From assembly GCF_001767255.1 (NCBI RefSeq), contig NZ_CP017639.1, positions 233,406 to 297,405 of the forward strand: a DNA stretch of 64,000 nt. The letters run 5' to 3'. Under the pieces are notes generated by a model. That model was not told the DNA's origin. It made no database searches and saw only the letters and a program-made list of their open reading frames with translations. The translations under genes and the position numbers were made by a program. This stretch comes from Corynebacterium sp. NML98-0116 (GTDB lineage: Bacteria > Actinomycetota > Actinomycetes > Mycobacteriales > Mycobacteriaceae). Below are positions 52,540 through 61,854 of the stretch, one piece after another (position 1 is the first letter of the stretch; each line of letters starts with the position of its first letter).

Positions 52540-53484
52540 AAGCTTTCTGAAGCTCAGACTATCTTGGCAGCGTATTCCTATCTGCAACATGGATTGGTTA
52601 CCTCTGCCCAAGCGGCAAGGGAGGGGATTGATACCACGACGATGACACGATTGGCGCAGGGGGATTACATACGTCGTATCCGTCGAGGTGTGTACATCCT
52701 TTCTAGTGTGGCGGAAGATTCACTGACGGAGATCCGGGCGGCATGGTTGTCGACCAGGCCGGGGATTCTCGCTGAGGAACGTCTCCATGCAGAAAACCCG
52801 ATCGTTGTCTCCCATGTCTCGGCTGCCAGCGTGCTTGAATTGGGTGATATCACCCCGGCAACGCATACTTTTACGTCCTCGAAACGGAAGCAATCATCCG
52901 CGACTGACATGTCTCATCGCACTGCTGATCTTCAGGATGAGGACTGGATGATAGTTCGTGGCCTTCCAGTGACGACCGTGGCGCGTACGATCCGCGACCT
53001 GGCGAAAGATCGCCTTGATGGGGACCAGCTTTACCACGTAATTGCGGACGGAATTCACGAACGGCGTCTTAGCCCCTCGGAGGTTGCGCGGGTAGTTGAT
53101 CCCTATGCTGGTTCCTACGGCAGTAGCTCGGGCGATGAGATGGTGGCGGAATCTTTGCGACGCTTCCCTGAGCATGACAGCGCAACAGAAGCTAGGGCCT
53201 ACAGTAGGAAATCGACCCCTGATGGTTGGGCCAACATGATGGAGGACGTTGGAGAAGCAGTAGCGTCAGCACTGATGCGCCAACTGTCGGATGAGTTGTT
53301 ATCGAGAAAGCATACGACCCCTGGGCAGGAAGCGACGTTGATGCAGGGCGCGTCGCAGCAAACCCTCCGTTCGAAAGACTGGAAACTAGATCACGCCACG
53401 TTGGAAGCGATCCAGGCTCCAGTGAATGCTTTGTTTAAGAAACATCACCCTGCGTCAGACTCTGCTGATGGTGGTGAATCATGA
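52537..53484 (+). CDS. abiEi: AbiEi-type antitoxin/transcriptional regulator
   Basis: 315 aa. The N-terminal winged helix (about 8-60, GLVTSAQAAREGIDTTTMTRLAQGDYIRRIRRGVYIL) is the AbiEi_4 antitoxin domain. It is followed by the AbiEi C-terminal domain with VSHVSAASVLELGDI and the GLPVTTVARTIRDLAKD segment. The C-terminal 120 residues are extra and of unknown role. Antitoxins of this type repress their own promoter through inverted repeats, which fits the operator just upstream. It overlaps the toxin gene by 4 bp (ATGA). Confidence 0.85.
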   Translation: MKLSEAQTILAAYSYLQHGLVTSAQAAREGIDTTTMTRLAQGDYIRRIRRGVYILSSVAEDSLTEIRAAWLSTRPGILAEERLHAENPIVVSHVSAASVLELGDITPATHTFTSSKRKQSSATDMSHRTADLQDEDWMIVRGLPVTTVARTIRDLAKDRLDGDQLYHVIADGIHERRLSPSEVARVVDPYAGSYGSSSGDEMVAESLRRFPEHDSATEARAYSRKSTPDGWANMMEDVGEAVASALMRQLSDELLSRKHTTPGQEATLMQGASQQTLRSKDWKLDHATLEAIQAPVNALFKKHHPASDSADGGES

Positions 53485-54401
53485 GTGCGGTATCACCAGT
53501 CAGCCGTATTGTTCGCAAGCGGACGCAACTCTTGGCGAAGCTTCGTAACGAAGCCCGCCGACAGTCAGTGACAGTGGAGAATATCCAACACCAGTTCGCT
53601 TTCGATATGTTCCTGACCCGATTATTTGCTCATGATGACTGTGTGTGGGTCCTCAAAGGAGGGACGAGCCTTCTCTTACGGATCGGGTCTGGTCGACGCA
53701 GTCGCGACATCGACTTAGCGCGCCGGGAGCAAGTCCCTCCTGCAGAAGCGCTCCGAGAGCTGCAGGTGCTAGTTGATGAGCCTGGCCCGACAGATCCCGA
53801 TTTCACTTTCGAGTTACAAGAGCCGGCAAGGGATAATCAGGACCCGATGGACCGGACCAGAGGATCATTCAAAGTCATTCTCAGGATCGGGGCGCAGCAG
53901 GTCGTATCCTTCAGCGTGGATATATCTACGCAGCAGCATCTCGACGCCCCGATTGACTCTGTGACGATCAATCCGGTCATTGAGTACGAGGGGCTTCCAT
54001 CCGGTGCAGTTATCCGAATGGTTCCGGTTGAAAACGTTGCTGCCGACAAACTATGCGCCTGCTACGAATTGCACGGGGCAGAACCATCAACGCGGTACCA
54101 CGATCTCATCGACTTGGTCCGGATTGTGACCAGCCAATCCATCGATGCGAAGCTCTTGCAAACACTCATGACAAAGGAAGCCACCCACCGCGGTCTTGAT
54201 CTTCCAAAGGAGATGATTAGTCCTGGTCCGCAGTGGTCCCAGGCCTATCCGAAGCAGGCGCGGCAAGCAGCTGATTTCCCTGCGGAGTATCACGATCTTG
54301 CAACCGCACTTGGCGTCGTCGGAGGGTGCTTAAACCCGCTTCTTAGTGCGTCAATCGTGGCCGGGGTATGGAATCCGCAGAAGCAGACATGGGAATCCTG
54401 A
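53481..54401 (+). CDS. abiEii: AbiEii-type nucleotidyltransferase toxin
   Basis: 306 aa. DCVWVLKGGTSLLLRIGSGRRSRDIDLARRE (about 53-83) holds the GGTSL and R-S-x-DID motif of the AbiEii nucleotidyltransferase family. VENVAADKLCACYEL (about 180) is the conserved (A)DKL helix. Family members transfer nucleotides to tRNA or other targets and stop growth during phage infection. Coupling to the antitoxin and location between direct repeats mark it as accessory. It ends in WNPQKQTWES; no terminator was seen. Confidence 0.85.
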   Translation: MSAVSPVSRIVRKRTQLLAKLRNEARRQSVTVENIQHQFAFDMFLTRLFAHDDCVWVLKGGTSLLLRIGSGRRSRDIDLARREQVPPAEALRELQVLVDEPGPTDPDFTFELQEPARDNQDPMDRTRGSFKVILRIGAQQVVSFSVDISTQQHLDAPIDSVTINPVIEYEGLPSGAVIRMVPVENVAADKLCACYELHGAEPSTRYHDLIDLVRIVTSQSIDAKLLQTLMTKEATHRGLDLPKEMISPGPQWSQAYPKQARQAADFPAEYHDLATALGVVGGCLNPLLSASIVAGVWNPQKQTWES

Positions 54402-54736
54402 CAACATATAGGTCGCTGGTGCAGACCTCTCACTTACCCCACTCGCGCGCCTGAGTCACCTGTTCGCCGTCGGGGAGCTGGCTTTCGCGATCCCATTGGC
54501 CTGGTGTTCGCAGATGATTGCCCGCTCGAGTTTTACCACGTTACCGAGAAGGCCGAGCATGGTTTTGTATTTGGAGCCGAATCCCACGATTGGGTTGGTC
54601 CCGCTTTGATAAATCTCATCGGGCTTCTGCATTCGGCGAGATCTACGACTATGCGGTGTAAGTGCTTGTGCACCTCGTGGCCGAGTGGCGTTGGAGTTCG
54701 GTCGGGCTGCGGGATTTTGCTTGCAGTGCTCGTGTC
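54402..54736. other. Gene-free stretch with a possible gene remnant
   Basis: Between abiEii and the next repeat no intact gene is found. A frame ending at the TAA 54659-54661 reads GWSRFDKSHRASAFGEIYDY then AV, which looks like a natural C-terminus, perhaps of a transposase. A different frame upstream (VFADDCPLEFYHVTEKAEHG) also looks coding. The two do not join without a frameshift. Confidence 0.3.
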
Positions 54737-55030
54737 GAGGTGTTTAAGGAGTGCGATGCTGGTCGCCGGAAATCGGCCCGGTTGAGTGAGAGAGCGCGAC
54801 CTGCATCGCACGCTTTGAATCCCACGCTTTGAGTGGTTTGAGGGCGCCAGGCAGGGGAGGGTGCGCACCAAATTCCTACATCGGGTTTGTCCGACCTGGG
54901 TTTTTGTAAATCCGCTCGCTGAAAACCCGGAATCTGGTGTGAAGAAGCAGTGGTCGTGGGAACTTGCTTCGTGGACAGACGACGCGACCTGGGGAAACGC
55001 AAGTGCTGGTCGACGCGGGCGAGGCCGGCA
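54737..55030. repeat. Modular intergenic repeat, copy 4 (A-B-C, truncated C)
   Basis: Same order and orientation as copy 3: GAGGTGTTTAAGGAGTGCGA, then the module B pair and GTGGGAACTTGCTTCG. It loses the final GGGAAC hairpin and runs into sequence near the poxB stop. It forms, with copy 3, direct repeats around the abiE locus. Confidence 0.85.
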
Positions 55031-55098
55031 ACCCCCAAAACGCAAAGTGGCCCCGGACAAAAGCCCGAGGCCACAAAGCCGCAAAACCTAGCGCATCA

Positions 55099-56862
55099 TT
55101 ACTTGAACGTGATCGACGCTGCGCCGCCGATGTGGCGGAGGTTGGAGCGTGCCAGGTCGATCATGCGGCCGACGCCACCGTCGAGGACGGTCTTGGTTGC
55201 GGCGGCGGTGAAGCCCTTCATCATGTCCCAGGTGATGTTTGGTGGCATGGACAGGGCGTCCGGGTCGGTGACGATGTCGACGAGGACGGGGCCGTCGTAG
55301 GCGAGGGCCTCCTTGAGCTTCGGGCGCAGGTCGGCGGGGTCTTCGATGCGGAAGGACTTGATGCCGACGCCTTCGGCGATGTTGGCGTAGTTGACGCCGT
55401 CGTGGTCGGTTTCGTGCTCGGGGAAGCCTTGGACGAGCATTTCGAGTTTGACCATGCCGAGTGAGGAGTTATTGAACACGATGGTCTTCACTGGCAGGTT
55501 GTGCAGCTTGACGGTGAGCAGTTCGCCGAGCAGCATGCCGAGGCCGCCGTCACCGGACCAGGAGATGACCTGGCGGTCGGGGAATGCGGCTTGGACGCCG
55601 ATGGCCTGCGGGAGGGCGTTGGCCATGGTGCCGTGCAGGAAGGACGCGGACTCGTCGCGCTTGCCGTTGGGGGTGAGGTAGCGGGAGGACCACACGTTGC
55701 ACATGCCGGTGTCGACGGTGAAGTAGGCGTCTTCGTCGGCGAGTTCGTCGAGGACGGAGGCGGCGAGCTCTGGGTGGATTGGGGTGCGGGCTTCGCGGGC
55801 TTCCGTCGTGTACTTGCCGACGACCGACTCTAGTAGCTCAGCGTGACGCTTCAGCATTGCGTCCAGGAAGGAGCGGTCCTTCTTCTCCTCGATGTGCGGG
55901 AGGATGTTTTCGATGACGCTCTTGACGTCGCCGATGACGGGGTAGTGCACCTTGGTGCGGCGGCCGATGTGGGCGCCGTCGATGTCGATCTGGGCGACGT
56001 TCTTGCTGGGCAGCCAGTCGGTGTATGGGAAGTCGGTGCCGACCATGATGAAGAGGTCTGCCTTGTCGGAGGCTTCGTGGCAGGCGCCGTAGCCGAGGAG
56101 GCCGGACATGCCGACGTCGTAGGGGTTGTCGTACTCGATGTACATCTTGCCGCGGAAGGAGTGGCCGACTGGTGCCTTGATTTTTTCGGCGAGTGCGAAG
56201 ACTTCGTCGCGGGCGTCCTTGGCGCCGTAGCCGCAGAAGAGTGTGACGGTGTCTGCCTCGTTGATGGCTTCGACCAGGCGGGCGGCTTCGGCCGGGTCTG
56301 GGTAGACGCGCTTGTTGCCGCCGGTGGCGTAGTTGCCGGACAGGGTTGGGGCGTCGGCAGTGACTTCTTGTGCGAAGACGTCACCTGGGACGACGACGAC
56401 CGATACGCCGTTGCCGGACATGGTGTTCTGGATGGCGTTGTGGACGACGCGCATGCCCTGGTCGGCGGAGTTTGCCATCTCGCAGTAGGAGGAGCACTCC
56501 TGGAAGAGCATTTCTGGGTGGGTTTCCTGGAAGAAGGATGACCCGATGTGGAAGGACGGGATGTGTGAGGCAATCGCGAGGACCTTTGCGCCGTTGCGGT
56601 GCGCTTCGAAGAGTCCTTGGACGAAGTGGGTGTTGCCTGGGCCGCAGGATGCGCCGCACACTGCGAGTTCGTCGGTTGCGAGTGCGTCGGAGCCGGCGGC
56701 GAATGCGGCGGCTTCTTCGTTGCGGACGTGGACCCATTCGATGCCTTGGGTGCGGACGGCGTCGGAAAGCGGGTTGAGGGAGTCACCGACGAGGCCGTAG
56801 ATGCGCTTGACGCCGAGCTCCTTCAGCTTGGCAACGAATGCCGAGGCGAAGTTCTGAGCCAT
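55099..56862 (-). CDS. poxB: Pyruvate dehydrogenase (quinone), PoxB/Pqo
   Basis: 587 aa, thiamine-diphosphate and FAD dependent. N-terminal IYGLVGDSLNPLSDAV, catalytic Glu in HVRNEEAAAFAAGSDAL (about 50), and the ThDP motif WSGDGGLGMLLGELLTVKLHNLP (about 432). The C-terminal amphipathic region would bind membrane lipid. It oxidises pyruvate to acetate and CO2 and feeds electrons to menaquinone. AAAAGGAG lies about 11 nt before the ATG. Confidence 0.92.
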   Translation of the reverse strand: MAQNFASAFVAKLKELGVKRIYGLVGDSLNPLSDAVRTQGIEWVHVRNEEAAAFAAGSDALATDELAVCGASCGPGNTHFVQGLFEAHRNGAKVLAIASHIPSFHIGSSFFQETHPEMLFQECSSYCEMANSADQGMRVVHNAIQNTMSGNGVSVVVVPGDVFAQEVTADAPTLSGNYATGGNKRVYPDPAEAARLVEAINEADTVTLFCGYGAKDARDEVFALAEKIKAPVGHSFRGKMYIEYDNPYDVGMSGLLGYGACHEASDKADLFIMVGTDFPYTDWLPSKNVAQIDIDGAHIGRRTKVHYPVIGDVKSVIENILPHIEEKKDRSFLDAMLKRHAELLESVVGKYTTEAREARTPIHPELAASVLDELADEDAYFTVDTGMCNVWSSRYLTPNGKRDESASFLHGTMANALPQAIGVQAAFPDRQVISWSGDGGLGMLLGELLTVKLHNLPVKTIVFNNSSLGMVKLEMLVQGFPEHETDHDGVNYANIAEGVGIKSFRIEDPADLRPKLKEALAYDGPVLVDIVTDPDALSMPPNITWDMMKGFTAAATKTVLDGGVGRMIDLARSNLRHIGGAASITFK

Positions 56863-56909
56863 TCCTAAAATCTCCTTTTATTTGAAGAATAAATTAACCG
56901 CTTATCATG

Positions 56910-58094
56910 TTACCTTTGTTCCTCCTGGAACTCGAAAGATTGTGTGAGATCTGACACAAAGGCCTCGTCTGTGAAGTAGGCGCTATGACCGCCCGTCACC
57001 CCAGGTAGGACGCGCGCGCCGTAGGCGGGATCAGTTGGCGACGCCCCCAGCACCGCCTGCGGACCGGACCTGGTCCACAGGATCGGATCGTCGGGAGAAT
57101 CCACGGCGACCACGCGGGAATCTGGCCCGGCGAGCTGTAGGTCGCTCACGTGGCTACCGGCGACGCCGGCGCTGCCGACGAGCCAGAGCTGGTCGGTAAG
57201 CAGGCCGTGGTGGACGGCGGCCTCGGTGGCTACTCGTGTGCCATAACTGTGGGCGAGGACCACCCGGTGGGCGTTGGGGAAGCGGTCGGTGAGCGCGAGT
57301 TGGAAGGCGGAGAGGTCGTCGGCGCCGCGGCGCGCCGGGCCGGGGTCCAGCCCGTTGACCACGTTGGGTGGCGGGTCGTAGCCCTGCCAGAGGATAACGG
57401 TCGCGCCGGTGCGCTCGGCGAGGAACTGCGCACGGGCAAGCTCACCGCCCAAACCCTCGGGCCGGCCGGTGGACACGCCGGCGACCATCGTGATCACACG
57501 CGCCGGGTCCACGACGTCACCGACCGCCAGCGTCGCCGACACGGGCCCGGCTTCTAGTACGGTCGCGCCCGCGGACTCAACGAGCTCGCGGCGCGCCGGG
57601 TCGAGCGCGGCCAGGTTTGTCCGGTGTACCTGACCAAGGTCTACGCCGTGGCGCGCGATGAGCGGCACGTGCCCGCGCGCCGCCTCCAGGTCACGCTCGC
57701 GCGCCTTGCAGAGGGCCTCGAGATCGGCGGCGCACAACGTGTCGAAGGTCCGCGAGACCCCGTTCAACACCTGCACGGCCAGCGCGTAGACGGGGCTGTC
57801 GCGCAGGGAACGCGCCATCGCGTCGAGGCGCGCCTGCCAGGTGGCGTAGCGGCGCAGTACTTTGGCGGCCTGGGTGAGGTCGTCGGCGGGGTGGGCGAAG
57901 GTGGCGTCGACACGCTGGAGGCGCTGCAGGGCAGCGGCAGGTGCGGACCCGCGAAAACCTTCCCCTACCAGGTCGGACCTGGCAACGTGGCACGTCTGGG
58001 AACGCGCGCGGAACTCGGCGACGGCGCCATCGATCACGCCCGCGGCGACCATCAGCTGCCCGGCGTCTAGGGCAGGGCGGTACGCATCAGACAT
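56910..58094 (-). CDS. Alpha/beta hydrolase, DUF1023 family
   Basis: 394 aa from the ATG at 58094, with GGAGG 9 nt upstream. An N-terminal helical region (about 1-150) resembles WXG100-type bundles. The C-terminal DUF1023 hydrolase follows: ILWQGYDPPPNVVNGLDPGPARRGADDL and HRVVLAHSYGTRVATEAA, where the nucleophile is Ser in HSYG (about 290), then AVDSPDDPI and a final GHSAYF histidine. It overlaps the small upstream gene by 8 bp, so both are likely made together. Substrate is unknown. Confidence 0.78.
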   Translation of the reverse strand: MSDAYRPALDAGQLMVAAGVIDGAVAEFRARSQTCHVARSDLVGEGFRGSAPAAALQRLQRVDATFAHPADDLTQAAKVLRRYATWQARLDAMARSLRDSPVYALAVQVLNGVSRTFDTLCAADLEALCKARERDLEAARGHVPLIARHGVDLGQVHRTNLAALDPARRELVESAGATVLEAGPVSATLAVGDVVDPARVITMVAGVSTGRPEGLGGELARAQFLAERTGATVILWQGYDPPPNVVNGLDPGPARRGADDLSAFQLALTDRFPNAHRVVLAHSYGTRVATEAAVHHGLLTDQLWLVGSAGVAGSHVSDLQLAGPDSRVVAVDSPDDPILWTRSGPQAVLGASPTDPAYGARVLPGVTGGHSAYFTDEAFVSDLTQSFEFQEEQR

Positions 58095-58332
58095 GGCGCA
58101 ACGCCTCCGCGAGGCGGGTGTCGCAGTGGATGCAGTCGTCCGCAAATGAGGCGATGGATTCTAAATGTGCGTTGAGGGCGGTGGTGGAGGCGTCGAAAAG
58201 CGATTGGGCGCGATCCTCCAGCGAGTGCAACGCGGCGGCGCTGGCGCTGTCGCGCAGCTCAGCGCGGGGGAGCGACGTGCGGGCGACGCGGTGGGAGCGG
58301 GCGAGGGACGGGATAGTCGTTGAGAGATGCAT
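58087..58332 (-). CDS. Small helical protein coupled to the DUF1023 hydrolase
   Basis: 81 aa, mainly helical, beginning MHLSTTIPSLARSHRVARTS and ending LAEALRHV, with a Cys-x-x-Cys (CIHC, about 68-71). Its size and helix content resemble ESX/WXG100-like partners often placed before DUF1023 genes, but no WXG motif is present. The 8-bp overlap with the hydrolase suggests translational coupling and a complex. Confidence 0.55.
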   Translation of the reverse strand: MHLSTTIPSLARSHRVARTSLPRAELRDSASAAALHSLEDRAQSLFDASTTALNAHLESIASFADDCIHCDTRLAEALRHV

Positions 58333-58421
58333 GCACCCATCCTCGAAAACCCGCCGAAGCAGGGCAAGGAAAAACCCTGAAACCCTGTGGATAAAATTTC
58401 AGATTCGCTAAAGTTATCCAC

Positions 58422-59264
58422 ATGCGTATCGCATTGGCACAATTCACCAGCGGACCTGATAAAATGCACAACCTTTCGCGCATAGAACCCCAGGTCAGGG
58501 AGGCCGCGCGCCGGGGCGCGACGCTCATCGTGTTGCCGGAGGCGGCCTCGCACGCGTTCGGGGCCGGCCGCCTCGACTACCAGGCCGAGAATACCGACGG
58601 GCCGTTCACGCAGGGGCTGTTTTCGCTGGCCAAGGAGCTGGGCATGACCATCGTCGCGGGCTCGTTCCGCCCGGCGGACACCGTCGGCAGCATCAACCGC
58701 GTCTACAACACCACCCTGATCCTCGACGGCCACAGTGACACCCCACGCATCCTCACCTATGACAAGGTGCACCTTTACGACGCCCACAGCTACCACGAGT
58801 CCCGCACCGTCAAGGCCGGCGACACCCTGCTCACGTTCCAGCACGGCGACGCCACCATCGGCGTGGCCACCTGCTTCGACATCCGATTCCCGGAGCAGTT
58901 CAAGGAGCTGGCGGCGATGGGGGCGCACGTCATCGTGGTGCCCACGAGCTGGGCGGACGGCCCAGGCAAGCTTGAGGAGTGGCGCTTATTGACGCGCGCC
59001 CGCGCCCTCGACGCGGGCGTATTCATCGCGGCGGCCGGGCAGTCCCGCCCGAACCACGAGACCGAGGCCGGCGAGAGGTCCGGCCCGACCGGCATCGGGT
59101 TCTCCACTGTTGTGGCGCCGGACGGGCACCGGATTGTGGAGGCCGACTACGGCCCCGAGCTCCTCGACGCCGACATCGACATCGCGCAGGTCGCCGCCGT
59201 GCAGGAGGACGTCCCGCTGATTAGGCTTTCGGAAACTGGACCGCTGCGTCAGTCGCGCATGTAA
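58422..59264 (+). CDS. Carbon-nitrogen hydrolase (nitrilase/omega-amidase family)
   Basis: 280 aa. The catalytic triad is Glu 40 (IVLPEAA), Lys 115 (YDKVHLYD) and Cys 151 (ATCFDIRFPE), the standard Glu-Lys-Cys set. The LTRARALDAGVFIAAAGQ segment is also conserved. It hydrolyses a small amide, with omega-amidase or deaminated-glutathione amidase as possible roles. TAAAGT lies 7 nt before the ATG, suggesting leaderless initiation. Its 3' end overlaps the convergent globin/FNR gene by 44 bp. Confidence 0.87.
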   Translation: MRIALAQFTSGPDKMHNLSRIEPQVREAARRGATLIVLPEAASHAFGAGRLDYQAENTDGPFTQGLFSLAKELGMTIVAGSFRPADTVGSINRVYNTTLILDGHSDTPRILTYDKVHLYDAHSYHESRTVKAGDTLLTFQHGDATIGVATCFDIRFPEQFKELAAMGAHVIVVPTSWADGPGKLEEWRLLTRARALDAGVFIAAAGQSRPNHETEAGERSGPTGIGFSTVVAPDGHRIVEADYGPELLDADIDIAQVAAVQEDVPLIRLSETGPLRQSRM

Positions 59265-60321
59265 GGACCCGGTCAGCCCCCGCAGCTTCGAGTGCCTCGC
59301 GGTACTCCGCAACCTCGGCGCCCTTGCCACACAGCACGATCTGGTGGTCCCACCACGTGCCCGGCGCCGACACGAACGCCGGCCCCGGCACCCAAATGGC
59401 CTTCGCGGAACTCTCGCCAAACTCGCCCGGGGTCGGCGCGACGCGCGTAACCTGCAGCCAAACTTGAGAATCGGCGAGCGAGTTGATGGTGCGGGTGTCG
59501 TAAAAATCGTCCACGTCCTCCCCGCATAGCACCAGGTGAACCTCGGGGCGGATGCGTTCCTCGATGAGCCCGAACACCACCGACTTCGCAGCCGCCCAAC
59601 CGGTCCCCACCGCCACGAGCAGCATCTTCGGCCGGTTCGCCCGCACCGCAGGGCCTCGCGCGGCCCCCAACGTCAGGTAGTCGCCGACCTCCACATCCGG
59701 CCCGTCGAGGTGGAACTCCAGTTGCCCAAAGCGGTTCGGCGGCACCGCCGGAGCCAACGCCCACCACACGCCCTGGTTGCCCGCTCGCATCACCGGCAGC
59801 GCCTGCCCCGCCGCATAGCCCACCGCCGCGGAAGCCTCCGCCCGCACGACCCACGCCGACCCGTCCTGCGCAACCTGCGTCACCTGCGCCACCGACGCCG
59901 CGGCCACCCCGGCCTCGTCAGCCTCCCGCGACACCCGCTCCATCTCCCGCGCCGCACGCACCAACACCTGCGTATCGACGCCCACAACCCCACCAACGAT
60001 CTCCGCCACCGCCGGAAACTCCGACGCCGGAAACCCAGTGCGCCGCAGATCCAACGCCCACTCGCGCAGCGGGATAAGGGTTGCCTCAGGGATTGCTGCC
60101 CCCGCCGACTCGGACTCCTGGGTGGCGGCGAGGGTGAACGAAGTGGCGTCGACAAGTACTTGGGGCACCTCCGTAGCACCTTCCGGAAAGACCATCGCTG
60201 CCTGCGGATACTGCTCCACAATCCGCCCAAACAGGGTGGCGCGCACCTCGGAATCCTGCTCCGCGAGCACTTGCAATGCGGCCGCATTCGGGCCATCCGC
60301 GACGGGGGCAAACTTTCTCAT
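59221..60321 (-). CDS. Globin-like/ferredoxin-reductase fusion lacking the usual haem histidine
   Basis: 366 aa. Residues about 1-140 follow a globin-fold pattern ending REWALDLRRTGFPASEFPAVAEIVGGVV. In flavohaemoglobins the equivalent place is H-x-x-x-G-V-x-P-E-H-Y-P; here the proximal His is replaced (ALDLRR). The C-terminal part is an FNR-like reductase: LEFHLDGPDVEVGDYLTLGAARGP, NAD-binding LLVAVGTGWAAAKSVVFGLIEE, and WWDHQIVLCGKGAEV. The FAD motif RxYS is not obvious. TACCCT lies 6 nt before the ATG. Confidence 0.7.
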   Translation of the reverse strand: MRKFAPVADGPNAAALQVLAEQDSEVRATLFGRIVEQYPQAAMVFPEGATEVPQVLVDATSFTLAATQESESAGAAIPEATLIPLREWALDLRRTGFPASEFPAVAEIVGGVVGVDTQVLVRAAREMERVSREADEAGVAAASVAQVTQVAQDGSAWVVRAEASAAVGYAAGQALPVMRAGNQGVWWALAPAVPPNRFGQLEFHLDGPDVEVGDYLTLGAARGPAVRANRPKMLLVAVGTGWAAAKSVVFGLIEERIRPEVHLVLCGEDVDDFYDTRTINSLADSQVWLQVTRVAPTPGEFGESSAKAIWVPGPAFVSAPGTWWDHQIVLCGKGAEVAEYREALEAAGADRVLTCATDAAVQFPKA

Positions 60322-60400
60322 AGGGCCAGGGTACTGTTTCTCAGCCTCGGTGAGGTGGACTAGTGTGAGCAGGGAAACAATTAGAGAGAAAGGTGCCGCA

Positions 60401-61753
60401 GTGGACTACACGCCGTACACACTTCTGACGGATATCGGATGGATCTCCATCCTGCTCATCATCGGAAACGTGCTCCGAAACCGACTGAAAGTGTTACAGG
60501 CGCTGCTCCTGCCGGCACCGATCACCGCCGGACTGCTCGGGCTCATCCTCGGGCAAGAAGTCCTCGGCGTGATTCACTGGTCCGACCAAGTCGGCACCTA
60601 CACAACGCTGCTCATCGCCGTCGTGTTCGCCTCCATGGCCTACTCCATGAACCTCGGCGGCTCCGTCGCCTCAGGCGCCCGCAACATGTGGGGCTACTCG
60701 ACGGCCATGTTCATGGGCCAGTGGGGCATCTTCATCCTCCTGGGGCTGTACTTCTTCGCGCCATTCTTCGGCACCGAACCATGGTTCGGCATGATGCTCC
60801 CGGTCGGCTTCGTCGGCGGCTTCGGCACCGCCGCCGCCGTCGGCTCCGCACTTGAGGACATCGGCATCGCCGAAGCGTCCTCCATCGGATTTACCTCCGC
60901 CACCGTGGGAACCCTCGTCGCTATCGTTGGTGGCGTCATCGTTGCAAACTGGGGTATCCGGAAAGGCAAGGCAACCGAACTCCGTGGCACCCTCCCCGAA
61001 GACCTGCGCACCGGCTACATCGCCGCTGAGTCCGAGCGCCCCTCCATCGGACGCGCAACCACAAACCCATCCTCCATCGAACCGCTGGCACTCCACGCCG
61101 GATTCATCCTCATCACCGTGCTGATCGCCTACACCGTCAACACCTGGATCAAGAGCATGTGGAGCAACGTCTCCATCCCACTGTTCGCCATGGCCTTCGT
61201 CATCGGCCTTATCGGCCGCGGCCTGCTCGTCGCCTTCAAACGGCCCAACTACCTCGATCGCGAAACCATCTCCACCGTCTCCGGCGCCGCCACCGACTTC
61301 ATGATCGCCTTCGGCATCGCCTCCATCGTCCCCGCAGCACTCGCCGGGTACTGGCAGGCCCTGCTCATCATGTTCGTGCTCGGCACCGTCTTCTGCGTCG
61401 TATGGATGGCCTGGGCCGGCCCGCTCTTCTTCGGCGAAAACTGGCTCGAGCGCGGCATCTTCGGCTGGGGCTGGGCAACCGCCGCCGTCGCGACCGGTGT
61501 CGCCCTGCTCAAGATGGTCGACCCCAAACTGAAGTCCGGCACTCTCAACGAATACGGTGTGGCCTACGTGGGCTTCGCCCCATTCGAGATCGGCATGACC
61601 ATCCTCGCCCCAATTGCGATTATCGCCGGGTTCACCACCGTGTTCGGCTGGGTGTCGTTCCTGATCGCCGTTGCGGTGGTGGTCGTGGCGTTCGCGCTGA
61701 AGTGGGTGCCCGCCAAGAAACACGGCTCAGGGGCCGTGGCTGCCCAGGAATAG
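60401..61753 (+). CDS. Sodium/glutamate symporter (GltS-like)
   Basis: 450 aa from the GTG at 60401, with AAAGG 7 nt upstream. About ten helices: LLTDIGWISILLIIGNVLRN, the PAPITAGLLGLILGQ hairpin, and a second GFVGGFGTAAAVGSAL hairpin. The two glycine-rich re-entrant loops fit the GltS (ESS) family, which imports glutamate with sodium. Length (450) is slightly above the usual 400. The upstream open frame to 60038 overlaps the divergent gene and is not used. A long palindromic repeat follows the stop. Confidence 0.72.
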   Translation: MDYTPYTLLTDIGWISILLIIGNVLRNRLKVLQALLLPAPITAGLLGLILGQEVLGVIHWSDQVGTYTTLLIAVVFASMAYSMNLGGSVASGARNMWGYSTAMFMGQWGIFILLGLYFFAPFFGTEPWFGMMLPVGFVGGFGTAAAVGSALEDIGIAEASSIGFTSATVGTLVAIVGGVIVANWGIRKGKATELRGTLPEDLRTGYIAAESERPSIGRATTNPSSIEPLALHAGFILITVLIAYTVNTWIKSMWSNVSIPLFAMAFVIGLIGRGLLVAFKRPNYLDRETISTVSGAATDFMIAFGIASIVPAALAGYWQALLIMFVLGTVFCVVWMAWAGPLFFGENWLERGIFGWGWATAAVATGVALLKMVDPKLKSGTLNEYGVAYVGFAPFEIGMTILAPIAIIAGFTTVFGWVSFLIAVAVVVVAFALKWVPAKKHGSGAVAAQE

Positions 61754-61770
61754 GGCCGGCATTTTCCTAG

Positions 61771-61854
61771 ATGGTAGTAACAGGAATGTAGTAATCCGCT
61801 TTTTGGGGCCATTTTCGGGGATTACTACAATCCTGTTACTACCATTTGCGTTTT
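61771..61854. repeat. Long palindromic intergenic repeat, copy 3 of 3
   Basis: ATGGTAGTAACAGGAATG continuing TAGTAATCC, a TTTTTGGGGCCATTTTCGG centre, then GGATTACTACAATCC continuing TGTTACTACCAT. Ends differ from copy 2 in a compensated way: GGTAG pairs with CTACC where copy 2 has TGTAG with CTACA. It starts 18 bp after the symporter stop. Confidence 0.9.
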
